Source of the DNA: Chrysomallon squamiferum
Lineage: Eukaryota > Mollusca > Gastropoda > Neomphalida > Peltospiridae
Direction of reading: 5' to 3'
Length of the DNA: 64,000 bases
Assembly (NCBI GenBank): GCA_012295275.1
Contig: CM022671.1
Coordinates: forward strand, 16,831,956 to 16,895,955
The notes beneath the pieces were generated by a model. That model worked only from the letters and a program-made list of their open reading frames with translations, did not search any database and was not told where the DNA came from. How positions within the stretch are numbered: the stretch's first letter is position 1; each line of letters begins with the position of its first letter. Made by a program: the position numbers and the translations under genes. Shown one piece after another: positions 25,380 through 36,696 of the stretch.

Positions 25380-28300
25380 CTGAAAAGTAGTCACAGGAAA
25401 AATAAAATAAAATAAAATAAAATAAAATAAAACAACACAACAACACAAAACAAAATAAAATAAAAAATTTTTTTTTTTTTTTTTTAATAACTGGGATCTA
25501 AAATCAGACACTATTAAAGAAAGGTTGTTATAGTACAGGTACTGGACCACCAATTATCTGGTGTCTTGGAAGACCAGAAAACTGGAAGGTTTTTTTTATC
25601 CCCAATGCTATTTTCATAGATTGCCTTAAATGATTTAGATGCCTTGGTACCAGAAAACCAGAAAATCTGAAATTCCTAAGGCCCAAAGGTCAGGGTAATT
25701 GGTCTGGTACCCATACTTCAAAGTTTATACATAGAGACTTGCAAAAAATAAAATAAAATAAAATAAATATAAATTTTAAGTTCATTTTCTAAATAGTAAG
25801 ACTTAAGAAGAGATAGGATATCTCTGGACATACAGTTTTACTGTTAATTACTCTACATTTACTGAATCCTTATCATCAATCAGTCAACAGTTTTGTAATG
25901 ATACATGGACAGCAGACAATTTATCCATCAAGCTTTAAAAAGTAGACAACTCAGATATCAGGTTTTTCAAGTTTTCTGGACCAAGGTTTAATATATTCGA
26001 TACATTAAACATACAAAAAAAAAAAATTAAGAACTAAAAGAAAAAAAGAGATATATTTAATAAATAAAAATAAACACACTTCTAAAGCCTGTTTTCACGA
26101 AGCTAGATAAATGGTCTAGTGCCTGCACCTAATTCTCACATGAAAAATAAATTTAAAAAAATGTTAACACTTTGAATGCTCTGTTGCGAGTATGAAAGAC
26201 ACACCTGGAGTTTACTGGAGTACTTGCAGTCAGGTTGGAGTCATTCTGTGCTGGGCAGTTCTTTCTTTCCACATCAAGACGGATATTTACTACAAACCCA
26301 TTCCCAGGCTTTGTCGTTATATCATCAAACAACTGAGATATTACTAAAAAAAATAATAATAATACATATATATATATATATACTAGAAAAAAAAAAAAAA
26401 TAATAATAGTAATAATAATAAATATTATTATTATATTAACATAAAATCAATTAAGAAAAAATAATAACAAAAATAAATAAAAACAATATCAGCAATAATA
26501 ATAATAATAAAATATATAATAAAAAAATAAAACATTATTGTTATCGACAGTAACAACAACTGAATAGCCACCGTTTTAGTACAGGTACACATTATAAAAC
26601 AATTCTGATTGTTTCACTGAAGTGAATGGCTAATTTAAGTGAAGAGCTTAAAATCAGAAATAATACAATTGTAAAATCTGATTTGATTATTAGTTGTTTT
26701 TTGTAACTCAGTATAAACTTTACTTATGTAGTTCAAAAAGTGCATGTTTGAGAATAGATCAGAAAACAGGTAATGTTTTATTCTTCATTTTTCTTTATAA
26801 TGTTGTTAATATTCACACAGGAATGACTGAGGTTTTAAATTAATGTAAACTCAAAGTAATAAAATTATAAATGGTGAATGAATAACAACCAAAAGTAACT
26901 GAATGAGTTGCTTTATGACCAAGAACTGTAGTAACACATTACCAACCACTAATATTAAATCCCAGATTACACTGTTTGTCAGCCTTCATTATACTTCAAA
27001 GGGACATCATTTGGTTAGATTTAAAAAAAAAATTTAAACTTATATACTTAATTATGAGATGATCCTTTAATGACCCGTTACATTTCTGAAGCTAAATAAA
27101 TGAATAACATTCATTAAAAATAACAATAAAACTAATTTGTTAATTAAGCTTACATTTTATAAGATCTAAATGAAACATTAATGTTTATTAAATAACAACC
27201 CATGTCTGCATCATAGTAAGATTTTCTTTGTTTTCAGAATGTTTAATTAAAAAACTCTGGAGGTCTGGATACAGTTCAAATAAAAGGAAATTGTAAAACT
27301 CACCTCCACCAATTGAAGAAGCCAATCCACTTTTTGGGGGTGAACCACTGGTAGAAATTCGGTTCTGAATATAGCAAGAAGGGGAATGAAAAAAAATGTT
27401 TAAAATAAAAAATTATAAAAAAAGAAAAGAATGCATAAGTGTTTTCGAAATTCATAGCTAGTAAATGACACTGCATATTATTTTTTGAAAATCACAGTAA
27501 ATTAATCTAAAATTACATTTAGAAACATAAATCTCTCTCTCTAGTTAGAGAATTTGTAAAAATATTGTATTCTCTCTCTCTAAATTTGTTCAAAACATAC
27601 AATGTTCTAAACACTTTAGAAAATTTCCCCCAAAAAACACTTTATGAAGCACAATGTATTTTAGGATATACATACGTATGTATATACTTACAAACCAATT
27701 CTCACTGCCTGATGGACAAACAAATTCTGAATCAGCTGAAAAACTGTCATCTTTTCTAGATGTTTGAGAAACACTGGGTGAAACACTGGGGGACTTGTCT
27801 TTGGAGGTTTCAGATTGTCCACAGTTAGAGTCAGTATCCAGTACATTGTCTGAAAATATTCTTCCATGTTTAAAAGATTTTAACCTACTCTGTTCTGAGC
27901 CGGCATTGATCAAGGCAGCACTGTATTCTGATGTGGTTGGACCACCACGATCCAAACCTGTGGTAATAATTCTTTTGCAGTTTGGCCTTTGTATGCCTCT
28001 ATACATTTTTCTATAAAAACCAGTTTTAGCATCAAAACCGCACGTTTTTTGTTTCTTAGAACCAGTTTCGCACTCCTCATCCAAGTCAGATAACCACTCG
28101 TCGTCTTCATTTAATCTACTCCTCTTCTTTGACTTCTGCAAAAGCATCTTCCTTTGTGCTACATTTATCTGTAAACTTGCACTGCTGCCATTGAAAGATG
28201 TTAACAAAACATTTTGATCCTTGTCTTTGTTTTCTAATGAATCTTCATCACGTTCGTCCAGCAATGATTTTTCAAACTCTTTGTTGAATTTCAAGATCTC

Positions 28301-29944
28301 CTTGCTTCTCTTGGGATACCTTTTAATATTTTGTCTTTTACGTTTCACGTTGTGCTGTGCGTCTGCGAATGTCCTGCACTTCTGGTCAGTGATTTTTGAA
28401 TGAGACGCAACTGATATTGCTGCTTCTGCTCTGGTCTTGGATTTCCGAAGCTGCCTTTTCTTAATCGGTAACACCGGGCTTTCAGCACCGTGCGTTTGTT
28501 TCTGAAGTTTCTGCTCAGCGTCTATTCGCCGCAGCTTCTCCCATCTTGCGGCCCGAGCCTTCTGCAAAGCAATAATCTGCTTCTGATGACGCAGGAACTT
28601 TTCTTCAGCGGACTTCCTTTTCTTGGCTGGCTTTTTACGATTGGAATTTTCCTTAACTCTTTGTTTATTTTCATTCGGTTTTAATGCATCAGTGTCACTC
28701 ACAGTGTTTATTTCTGAGACTTCGGCCTGTTTCAACACGCTGTTTGTTGTGGGTTGGTTTTCACCCACATCATTTGCTGAAGGAGGATTCTGGAGATGGG
28801 GTAAATCAGATGATGATGTGATCATGGTAACTGTTTCATTTAATTTACTGCTCTTTTCTGGACTCATCTTGCAAGAGAAACTTGAAGATTCTGAAGTGGA
28901 CATGGAAGTTTCAGCAATGTCTTCTGATTCAAAGGTAACTTTAGGAACCTGAACAAGTTGCTTCTTTTTAGATCTATTGGGAAATGATGTCTGTAACACA
29001 GAACTACTAGTGTCAATTTCTAACCCTGAAGTTAGTTTTTCATCCTTGAACTGATTATCAACATTCAGTGATGTGGAAAGCACATCAGTATCCTTTTTTT
29101 CCCTCTTTTAGCGAAAGCTCTTCTTTTCAAGTGACTCCACCTTATGCCTTTCCTGTGCCGTTTCCTCGGAGACTTGGCTGAACGTGCTTTTTTGGTACTA
29201 TCGTCCAAACAACTGTTACTAGCAGGGTCTGTTTTAACACTAGTCTGAGAGCCGGTCTTTGCTAATTTCTCTTTTGATTCAGGCTCAAATATCACTGGAT
29301 TATCCACCTCCTCCAGCAACTCTTCCCCAGCACTCGGTTCGGAGTCAGGGTCCACAGTAAGGCTCTCCGACGACTCTGCATCAACCTTCTGTCCTGGAGA
29401 AAGCACTTTTTCTGCAGGTGTGACAACTTTGGCAGCGAAAGCTACCTGTGGTGTGCACAACTGACCAGGAACAAATGTAAACGGATCGTTAGCTAACACT
29501 ATTTTTGGCAGTGATGGTGCAGTTATGACTGCAGACGAACTTTTGCCATTGCAGTTAGTTTCTGTATTATTTGATCTTCCCGGTTTCTGATTTTTGGGCG
29601 ATCTCTTTAGGCCGTTGATTTTGTTCAGTTTTGGTTTGTTTTTCAGTTTCTGGTGTGCAAGTTTATTTATTACACTGCTGTTAGTGATAATTCTGCGCTT
29701 GAAAACAGATTTCTGATTTAAACAAATGGGTTCTGGCAAATCACACTGAGTGGTGATGTTTCTGCTTGAAGAAATATTTGGTTTCTGGAGGGAAGGTGAT
29801 GTCTGAAAATAAATTAATAATATAAATATCCTTAAATTATATATAGATCACTGACATTTAACAATACAAAGATCAATCGTATCACCTTTTATTACTTTTT
29901 CTTTCAACACAGGAAGATAATGAGAAATAAATAGTGACAAACTG

Positions 29945-29985
<41 letters not shown>

Positions 29986-32900
29986 TAATGAAAATACTCC
30001 TTAAATAATTTCATCAATACAGTCTGATTAAAAGTTGCCTACAAATATGGTATTATATTTCCGTATCAAATCAAATAGGAATCATATAAATCAATTTTAT
30101 TAAAATATTATATATTTCTTTCTCTAATGTCAGGCCACAAACCAACAAGGGCTACAAAATTGACTAAATTATTAAGTTACGTAACACTAACAATCTTGAT
30201 GTAACTATATTATTTACTGTCATACCACCTAATTACTTAATTTAAATGGAAAATAAATCATTGTAATGTATGATAAGCATGCTTTTTTTTTTCATGAATC
30301 GTTAAAACAAATATTTCACTGAGTTTTCATTACAATCTACAATAAGCATGCTTATTTTCCAATGAATTGTTAAAACAAACTTATCACAGATTTTTAAAAA
30401 CAATACTGAGAACCGTCAGTAATAATTATATCAAAGTAACTTAGGTGACTGTAACTTACCATTGCAGGCTCAGGGATACTTTCAATAACAGAAGACGGCT
30501 TTTCATTAGCATTACAATATTTACTGCAAGTAGCAGGACTCTGATTTATTTTAGTTTTGGTAATATCATTGCTACCAGTATGCTGAAATAAAAAGAAGAA
30601 ATAATTAAATGTATGTGTGTCTGTGTATGTGAATGTGTGTATATATATATATATTATATATATGTTATAGTAAATAGGTATTACCAGGAAAAACATATAA
30701 TTCCTGAAAATTTCTGAAAATATGTGTAATTATCAACTGCAGAACTGAAAATAATGTGGTCAGAATTGGCAATGATCCATGGCGTATCTAGGCATCTTCA
30801 GAGCAAAGAGCTGTAGAAAGAATAAAAACTGCGATATTAAGAACATGACTGTTTGTTGTTTAGGAGATAACAATACAACAAAATCGACTGTTGAACTCAA
30901 GTTTGAACTGCATTTGAATTTCATCGTCTACAAGATTTAGGCTTCCTCATGAAATTCTCCATCAACCGGAGACAGAGAATGATTTACTTGCAGAAACTAC
31001 ATTGCCAGTTTCCTTTAAAATCAGATATTATACGTATGTGAATTTTCAGAAATTATGGACATTTCCTGTAACATACAGACAACCATACAAACACAGTCTC
31101 ACATTTTCAACAGATATTACCATTAAACACATCCTTTGTTTTAAAACAGTTCAAAACAGGAGTAATTAAAAGAAAAGAGATTTCGTTTTCTCAAATATTC
31201 AATAACAAGCCACAATTTCGCTTAACTAACAGATTTGAAAATAATATGTGCAATATTAAAAAACATTTTATCAGGTACAAGATTAACTACTCCAGATTTC
31301 ATTCTTTTAAAGCTGTATTGTACAGGACTACCTGAAATACCAAACGGTAAAATACTATTAAAACAAAATGAGACTAGTTGTGGATGTTTGTACAACAGGC
31401 AAAAGTACATCCTTCCACCCTTTTTGTTGTATGCCGAGTTAAATAAATTAAAATGTATTCAGTGACACGTTTTAAAATGATGGCTGTATGCTAAAATGAC
31501 GTAAAGATATGAATCAGTTTCAAAATGTATTTTTTTATTTGTAAAATAATGGAAAACACATTTTTTTTTAGATTTTAAACCCCAAAATAGATTATGAAAT
31601 GATGCAACATTTGTTTTTGCTTTAATTATATATAAGACACACACACACAAACACACACAATTACATTTACTGTTTTCACAAAAAAAATATAATAAAAATA
31701 AAATATTTTTAATTTGCATTCTAACCTGTACTAGCCGATCTTCTGATTGTTCAGCAATTTTATTTTGATTGTCAGAGTTTCTCTTCTGAAATTAAAGCAG
31801 AAAGCTAATAAATAAATCATCTAAATTTTTCTACGTGAAAACCTAAGAGATGTCAAGAGGACAAAGCAAAAATGTAAAATTTTAGAGGTGAAATGAAATA
31901 AAAGTAGAGTAAAGCATCTATAAACAACAATTCTTTATTTTGCTCTAAAATATAATTAAAAAATAGATTAAAATTTGTTTTGTTAAATCCATAACAGCAC
32001 TGTAGTGTCTTTTCCTTCTTTAATTTAATGTCAAGAATTTACAAATTAAAAATTAAAAGCTGCCATCGTTAATAACACTCATCATCTATTATGGAACCTA
32101 TCTACAGAACAATTAATTTATGTTACAGTTTTTTTCTTTTATTATTATTTTTATTATTTATTTATTTTATTTTATTTTAATTTTTTTCTGGAGTTGCATT
32201 TCTGTAGTATCTTAGATCATACCTGTAAAAAAAAAAAGATATCAATTGTTTTATCTGTACAACATAATACATATTACATATGTTAGTGGGTTTTTTTTTT
32301 TCTCACTTATACTTCTGTAGAATCTCAGATGACAAAGCAAATAAAATATAAAAAAAGGTATTTATATATTATATCAGCTGTTTTAAATTATACCTCTTCC
32401 TGTTCACTAAATTTAATGGCTTCCACTGAAATCTCTGCAATGGTGGTAACCTCTGATTTGACACTTTCACTACGCAGTTTTTCAGAACTAAAACAGCAGA
32501 AAAAGACAAAATATATGACAGACTTTATTTGTAAACAAATTAAATAAACTGAAAGCAAAGCAAGTTATTTCCATATGTGTTACCTTTCATTTTTATATCC
32601 TCATAACAATCACTATGTTTAAGTATATGATAAAAAGAAACATCTCTACGCAGAAGCTAAAGGTTGCCTCCTCTAAGCGATGCCAAGCTGCTTTCATAGG
32701 GGTGTTTTTTTTCCCTTAGTCGAGCTTGTTTTATCGTTATTTTTCTACATTTTCCAAAATAATTAATATAATGGGACAATATACAGATTCAGCTTCATCT
32801 TCATATCTGTTTATTGCGTCTGAATATTGATAACCATTGCACAAGTTTACCGTTTCAAAGTAATCCTCACTCTGACAAAACGGTAAGCTTATTATGCTTT

Positions 32901-33666
32901 TCTCTGTTAGTTTGCAAAATTTCATACAAATGTTAGGCAGCAGGTACTTAATATGGGTTAGAAGGACAAATTGTGTTCTCAGCAAACGATGTGGCCATAC
33001 AGTGATCACTGTTGCAGTTGCAGTCTGAGACATTCAATGTTTCAGAGTCTCGTGTGTTATCAGTTATTTATTTATGCAACTGACTAATTAGGAGACATAA
33101 ATGTTAATTACTGTGCAGATTTAAATATAATTTTCTTTTTGATAAAGATGCTGATTTCAAAGAAAGTTCTTAGCAAATTAGTTTCCTAACTCTGAACCAG
33201 TTTGGTGATTGGGCAATGTGATCATGTGATATCATACTAGTAACACGATTGGATGAACAGTATTTTTCTTTTACAGTCCACATGTGCTAATCTGTGCAAG
33301 TAATAATTAAATTCCACTGAGTGTTAGCAATGTGTTTAAGAATACCGTATGTCTCTATGATTAATCAAAAGCCTGATATATAAATTATGCATATTGGTTT
33401 GAAACTATGTGAGGTAGTCAAAGTCGTAATCTAGCAATCGTAAGCAACTTAAATGTTTGCTAATTTGTAATTATCACTTCCTTTTTTCTTTTTTTTTTAA
33501 TTTGGCATTATCACGACTGTGCATATACGGAATAATTTAAATTTGGTTTATTGAATGGTTGCCGTTTCGTGTTATAATAATTATTTTTAAGTTTTAATTA
33601 ACTTTCGGTGTGTAAAAACAGGGAAATACTAATATATTTAATATTAAGATGTCGGTACCTCTCCAT
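25202..33666 (-). CDS. Unrecognised basic Ser/Lys-rich, probably nuclear protein, 8 exons
   Basis: Function not recognised. Coding exons in transcript order: 33659-33666 (tentative), 32394-32487, 31726-31785, 30460-30582, 27692-29802, 27304-27364, 26205-26343, 25202-25379, with the TAA stop at 25202-25204. All inner borders are GT-AG and phases agree, except for one base missing inside the big exon. Total is about 924 residues if that base is counted. Seen: low-complexity S/T/K-rich sequence, several basic clusters that could be nuclear signals (SPRKRHRKG, KKPAKKRK, KRKRQNIKR), a KVTF element fitting the PP1-docking consensus, a charged helix (EEKFLRHQKQIIALQKARAA), and a C-terminal Leu-rich helix (FELCSLLEDRVTALSDLQHN). 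A chromatin or mitotic scaffold role is only inference from composition. Confidence 0.8.
25532..25720. repeat. Possible degraded TIR element
   Basis: AGTACAGGTACTGGACCACC at the left and the reverse complement of the right end (AGTATGGGTACCAGACCAAT) resemble diverged terminal inverted repeats. The interior repeats CCAGAAAAC and has no coding potential. The age and superfamily are uncertain. Confidence 0.35.
26205..26343 (-). CDS. Minus-strand gene, exon 7
   Basis: 139 nt, acceptor tttttag, donor CTCCAG|GTGTGT. It encodes VISQLFDDITTKPGNGFVVN, then IRLDVERKNC. Phases match both neighbours (1 in, 2 out). This and the last exon are the least low-complexity parts of the protein, so they are the best search query. 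Confidence 0.8.
27304..27364 (-). CDS. Minus-strand gene, exon 6
   Basis: 61 nt, acceptor atattcag, donor GGTGGAG|GTGAGT. It encodes NRISTSGSPPKSGLASSIGG in phase 0, leaving one base for the next codon. Confidence 0.8.
27692..29802 (-). CDS. Minus-strand gene, 2.1-kb central exon with one-base frame break
   Basis: Acceptor tattttcag, donor TGGTTT|GTAAGT. The exon starts and ends in phase 0, yet its length (2111) is one short of a multiple of three. The frame is open from 29802 down to a TGA at 29065-29067, and a second open frame carries on from about 29104 to 27692. The switch falls at an A7 run (T7 at 29094-29100 on +). The first part contains LPKIVLANDPFTFVPGQLCT, an acidic block and a basic cluster (SPRKRHRKGIRWSHLKRRAF). 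The second contains KVTF, the KKPAKKRK cluster, the charged helix and GFYRKMYRGIQRPNCKRI. A homopolymer indel, real or from assembly, is the simplest reading. Confidence 0.88.
29948..29983. repeat. (TG)n microsatellite
   Basis: A TG run of about 18 units in an intron of the minus-strand gene. Confidence 0.95.
30460..30582 (-). CDS. Minus-strand gene, exon 4
   Basis: 123 nt, acceptor tatttcag, donor GCAATG|GTAAGT, phase 0 on both sides. It encodes HTGSNDITKTKINQSPATCS and ESIPEPAM. It is Ser/Thr/Lys-rich with no recognised domain, and could be skipped without changing frame. Confidence 0.75.
31726..31785 (-). CDS. Minus-strand gene, exon 3
   Basis: 60 nt, acceptor aatttcag, donor GTACAG|GTTAGA, phase 0 on both sides. 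It encodes KRNSDNQNKIAEQSEDRLVQ, a polar charged segment. The call rests on splice sites and frame only. Confidence 0.65.
32394..32487 (-). CDS. Minus-strand gene, exon 2
   Basis: 94 nt, acceptor gctgttttag, donor GAAGAG|GTATAA. It encodes SEKLRSESVKSEVTTIAEIS and VEAIKFSEQEE after one base completing the previous codon. The upstream exon must therefore end in phase 2. Confidence 0.7.
33659..33666 (-). CDS. Tentative first coding exon (ATGGAGAG)
   Basis: On the minus strand, ATGGAGAG is followed by GTACCG. It supplies a start codon and exactly the two-base remainder (AG) that exon 2 needs, giving M-E-S-S-E-K. A more upstream candidate near 34540 has a good GTGAGT donor but leaves phase 0. 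The choice is inference. Confidence 0.4.
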
Positions 33667-33807
33667 TCCGACTACGAAACCACAGGCAGTCAGTTACATT
33701 GACACGTTGTCTTTGCTAAACATGGAGCATACTCGGATGTGACACTTGTTCTCCTATTTTTCATTCTTTAACATTGTTAACATCTATGTAAAATAATGGT
33801 CTGGGTA

Positions 33808-33845
33808 TGTCCAATAACAACCCGCCATTCCTCTTTCGGCGGCGA
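33808..33845 (-). promoter_or_regulatory. Candidate core promoter of the minus-strand gene
   Basis: A CCAAT sequence (33811-33815) and GGCGG/CCGCC motifs lie 150-180 bp upstream of the tentative start, in a local GC-rich patch. GGAATGGCGGG on the minus strand resembles a YY1/initiator-type element. No TATA box is evident. This is motif recognition only. Confidence 0.35.
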
Positions 33846-34559
33846 TGTATTTTTCTAAGGAACAAAAGCACGTACACCAGTCTTGTTTTCCTAATTCGTG
33901 AACAAACTCCTATTCATTTTTAGATCGGCAGCCCTAAAATGCGGACCGTTGTTCTTATGCAGAAAATAATTGTTTTTCTTTTTGTTGTAACTCTGTGCAC
34001 AGAATAAAACTTTCACCTTTGATTTTGTTGTTGTTGTTATTATTATTATAATTATTATTATATGCATTTTCTATTTCTGTCTCCATGTGCTAAACAGTCT
34101 AATAAAATAAATAACTGCTTATTATGCAAATTAAAAAAAAATCATCTGCATCTGGTCAAAAATAAATATCTTTATTTGATCTACAATGAGTTCTCATCTA
34201 ATAAGCCATATGCACATAGTTTTAATCTTCATGTCAAATAAATAACTGTTTATTCAGTTCTGAATTATAATACTATAAATAAAAATGAACACAAGCTGTA
34301 TGCCACTAATAGGCCTAAATACTCTCTTTTGAGGCGTCAGTGACAAAACAAAAAGAAACAAAAAAATAGTTTGAATAATTTATGCCTATTTAATTTTCCT
34401 TTATCGGTATTAAAATTATTTCATATTTCTTAAAACAAGAAATAAATTAATAATATTTTTCATTTAGAATTATGTGACGTCTTTGTCTCGTAAGTTAGAC
34501 TCACCTCAAATATGGCGCACCCCTTAGCTAATAAAATTGATCCGCACCTCCAGTAATAC

Positions 34560-35913
34560 GCGAGGCGGTACATCACACTGTTTATTTAGAATGTCAGTGC
34601 ACTATTGCATTATAAATTAAAATAATTCTTAAATTTATGTTATTTTCATGACTAAATATTAAAAATACCGAAGCTATTTAACCCGAAAAGATCGAAAAGG
34701 CTATTCAACCGGAAACGTACGGGCAGCTTCCTTTATTTACATATTTGTCCTATTAAATTTTTATATTAATTTTTTGTTGTTGTTGTTATTATTATTATTT
34801 TTTATCTATTTGTTTATTATTTGTACATCGTGCACCTAAAATGAACTGAAAGCATAAACGAAATCTATATTAGGCTTCCATGTCAGCAATTCATATTAAT
34901 AATTAGACACATTTTATAAGAATTACATAATTGCGGACTGTATCATACTACAACATACATCAATAGTCATATATTATTATTATTATTATTATTATTATTT
35001 TATTATTATTTGTTTTATGTTCGTTATTAAACTTAATTTTGTCTCTCATATTTATCTTTATGTGACTGAGTGTAAAAAAAAAAGTGCTAATCAGAGCAAG
35101 CTATCGTGAAGCACGTCTGTGTCGGTCACGCTCTTTGACCAGCGCCGCAGGGCGCGGCTTTCTGAAAAGATCTTTCGTTCTCACGTCTATTTATTTCACG
35201 CAAAAAAAAAAAAAAATAATATATATAAAGATAATGAAAAAAAAAAATAACTGCGAAGGTCAGAAAACTATTTATAATAAGATAAATAAAACTGCTAAAA
35301 TATTTCAATTAAATACAGCAGATAGATCACTTACTGGGGAATATCTAAACTAAGCAATAAATGAATATGAGTATTTAATTATCTTTGTAAACAAGTAGTA
35401 CATTAACTGTCAGTTTGTTACCCCTCTTAACGGTCACACGTCACGCTCACTATGACGTTGTCTGACCTACATACAGTAGCTTAATTTATTATCTTATGAG
35501 TTCAGCTTATATAGACCGTAAACGTGGTCACTGGTTACTGAATTTAAACCTTAAACGTCTTAAATTACATCAGTATAAAACGTAGTAATTAGAAAATTAA
35601 GTGTGAACCGTTCCTTCGTCATATCAGTAATAACTAGCCGAACGGTAGTAGTGTACTAGTATTAGTCGGAGTAGTAGTAATAGTAGAAGCAAGAAGTAAC
35701 AGAACTTGTCCTTGTTCTAAATAATAATGTTATATAAATATTTCTGAAAGAATCACACGTTCGTATCCATGCGTTTTTCACTTACATTTTTGTGAGAAAT
35801 TTAACCAAACTACAATTTAGGTAATATTTAATAAATCATTAGATTTAAGCATAATGTTATTTACACGGGAAGTTTAAAAAAAGATAGAAAGAGAAAAGAA
35901 GATAAAAGAATTA

Positions 35914-35964
<51 letters not shown>

Positions 35965-36440
35965 AAACGTAGTATCAGTATAATATATTTAACCATAAGA
36001 AGTCGTCATCAAAATATGCAGGTCTCTTAGCTTTGTCTTTGTCTAGTCTCTATATAGTTTCTAAAAGGGAGTTAATAATGGTTCAGAAGCTTTGGAATAA
36101 ACGATTTAATTGCTCTTGAGAGGAGATGGACGATAAGATAGAATATTGGCATTTTTATTCTTTTTTCTTTCTTTCTTTCTTGCTTTCTTTTCTTATGAAT
36201 GTTTTCTTTAAATGATTTATTTATTTATCTGTTTTTCATAATCATCAGTGGAAGACAGTTTCAAATTAAAAATAATTCCTACCAACGTTTTATCCATTAG
36301 TTTCTTCATTAGGCCATTCAGATTCGAGAAAAGTATTACGCTGTTGATATTATTTTTCTTCGTGCATTGAACTTTTACTACTATTGACATTTGCAAGTCT
36401 AGGTACTCTCCCTTAACAATTTTAACCTAATTCATATAAT
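34560..36440. other. Spacer between the divergent genes
   Basis: Relatively CpG-containing for this window (patches at 34550, 34710, 35110-35190 and 35430). It includes a GCGCC-GCAG-GGCGC stem-loop at 35142-35155 and an (AC)n run at 35916-35960. No coding frame is supported. It probably includes the upstream regulatory sequence of both flanking genes. Confidence 0.45.
35916..35960. repeat. (AC)n microsatellite
   Basis: An AC run of about 22 units in the divergent spacer. Confidence 0.95.
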
Positions 36441-36443
36441 GGA

Positions 36444-36451
36444 TGACGTCA
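36444..36451. promoter_or_regulatory. Palindromic CRE (TGACGTCA) upstream of HDHD5
   Basis: The perfect CREB/ATF consensus lies 120 bp upstream of the HDHD5 start codon and about 2.8 kb from the divergent gene. The position is typical of a proximal promoter element. One such 8-mer can also arise by chance, though it is rare in AT-rich sequence. Confidence 0.45.
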
Positions 36452-36570
36452 GGTTATCCGTAAAATCTCCATTATCTATTGGCGGATTCAACACACGCCT
36501 CCGATGTCAAAGGTAAAGGTTATGCAGCGTTTGTGACAGGTTTAATAACACCGTCTTTCTGAAACAGCTG

Positions 36571-36696
36571 ATGATGGCTTGTCGTCATTTTTTGAAGTCC
36601 GGGTTTCTTCTAGAAATGTATGGCAAACACAGCCCGATCTTGGGATTAACTAACGTTGGCAGAATCATTCTCCACAATCGACATTTTCATTCTCAG
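36571..36696 (+). CDS. HDHD5: HDHD5 exon 1 (start and presequence)
   Basis: Two adjacent ATG codons (36571 and 36574); the second has G at +4. It encodes 42 residues, MMACRHFLKSGF through RHFHSQ, in phase 0 to donor CAG|GTAGGT. Positively charged and lacking Asp, with one Glu, it resembles an amphipathic targeting peptide. Confidence 0.85.

Noticed and set aside
29094-29100. Programmed -1 ribosomal frameshift site
   Set aside because: The A run is slippery and the direction fits -1, but the in-frame codons do not form a canonical X XXY YYZ heptamer. A homopolymer indel explains the length deficit more simply.
32737-33033. 98-codon minus-strand ORF within the first intron of the minus-strand gene
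   Set aside because: No recognised domain, and joining it would break the splice phases. It may be a decayed dispersed repeat; not supported as a gene.
34540-34575. Alternative first exon of the minus-strand gene (ATG TAC CGC..., donor GAG|GTGAGT)
   Set aside because: The donor is good, but it leaves phase 0 whereas exon 2 needs a two-base remainder. It could still be a non-coding 5' exon.
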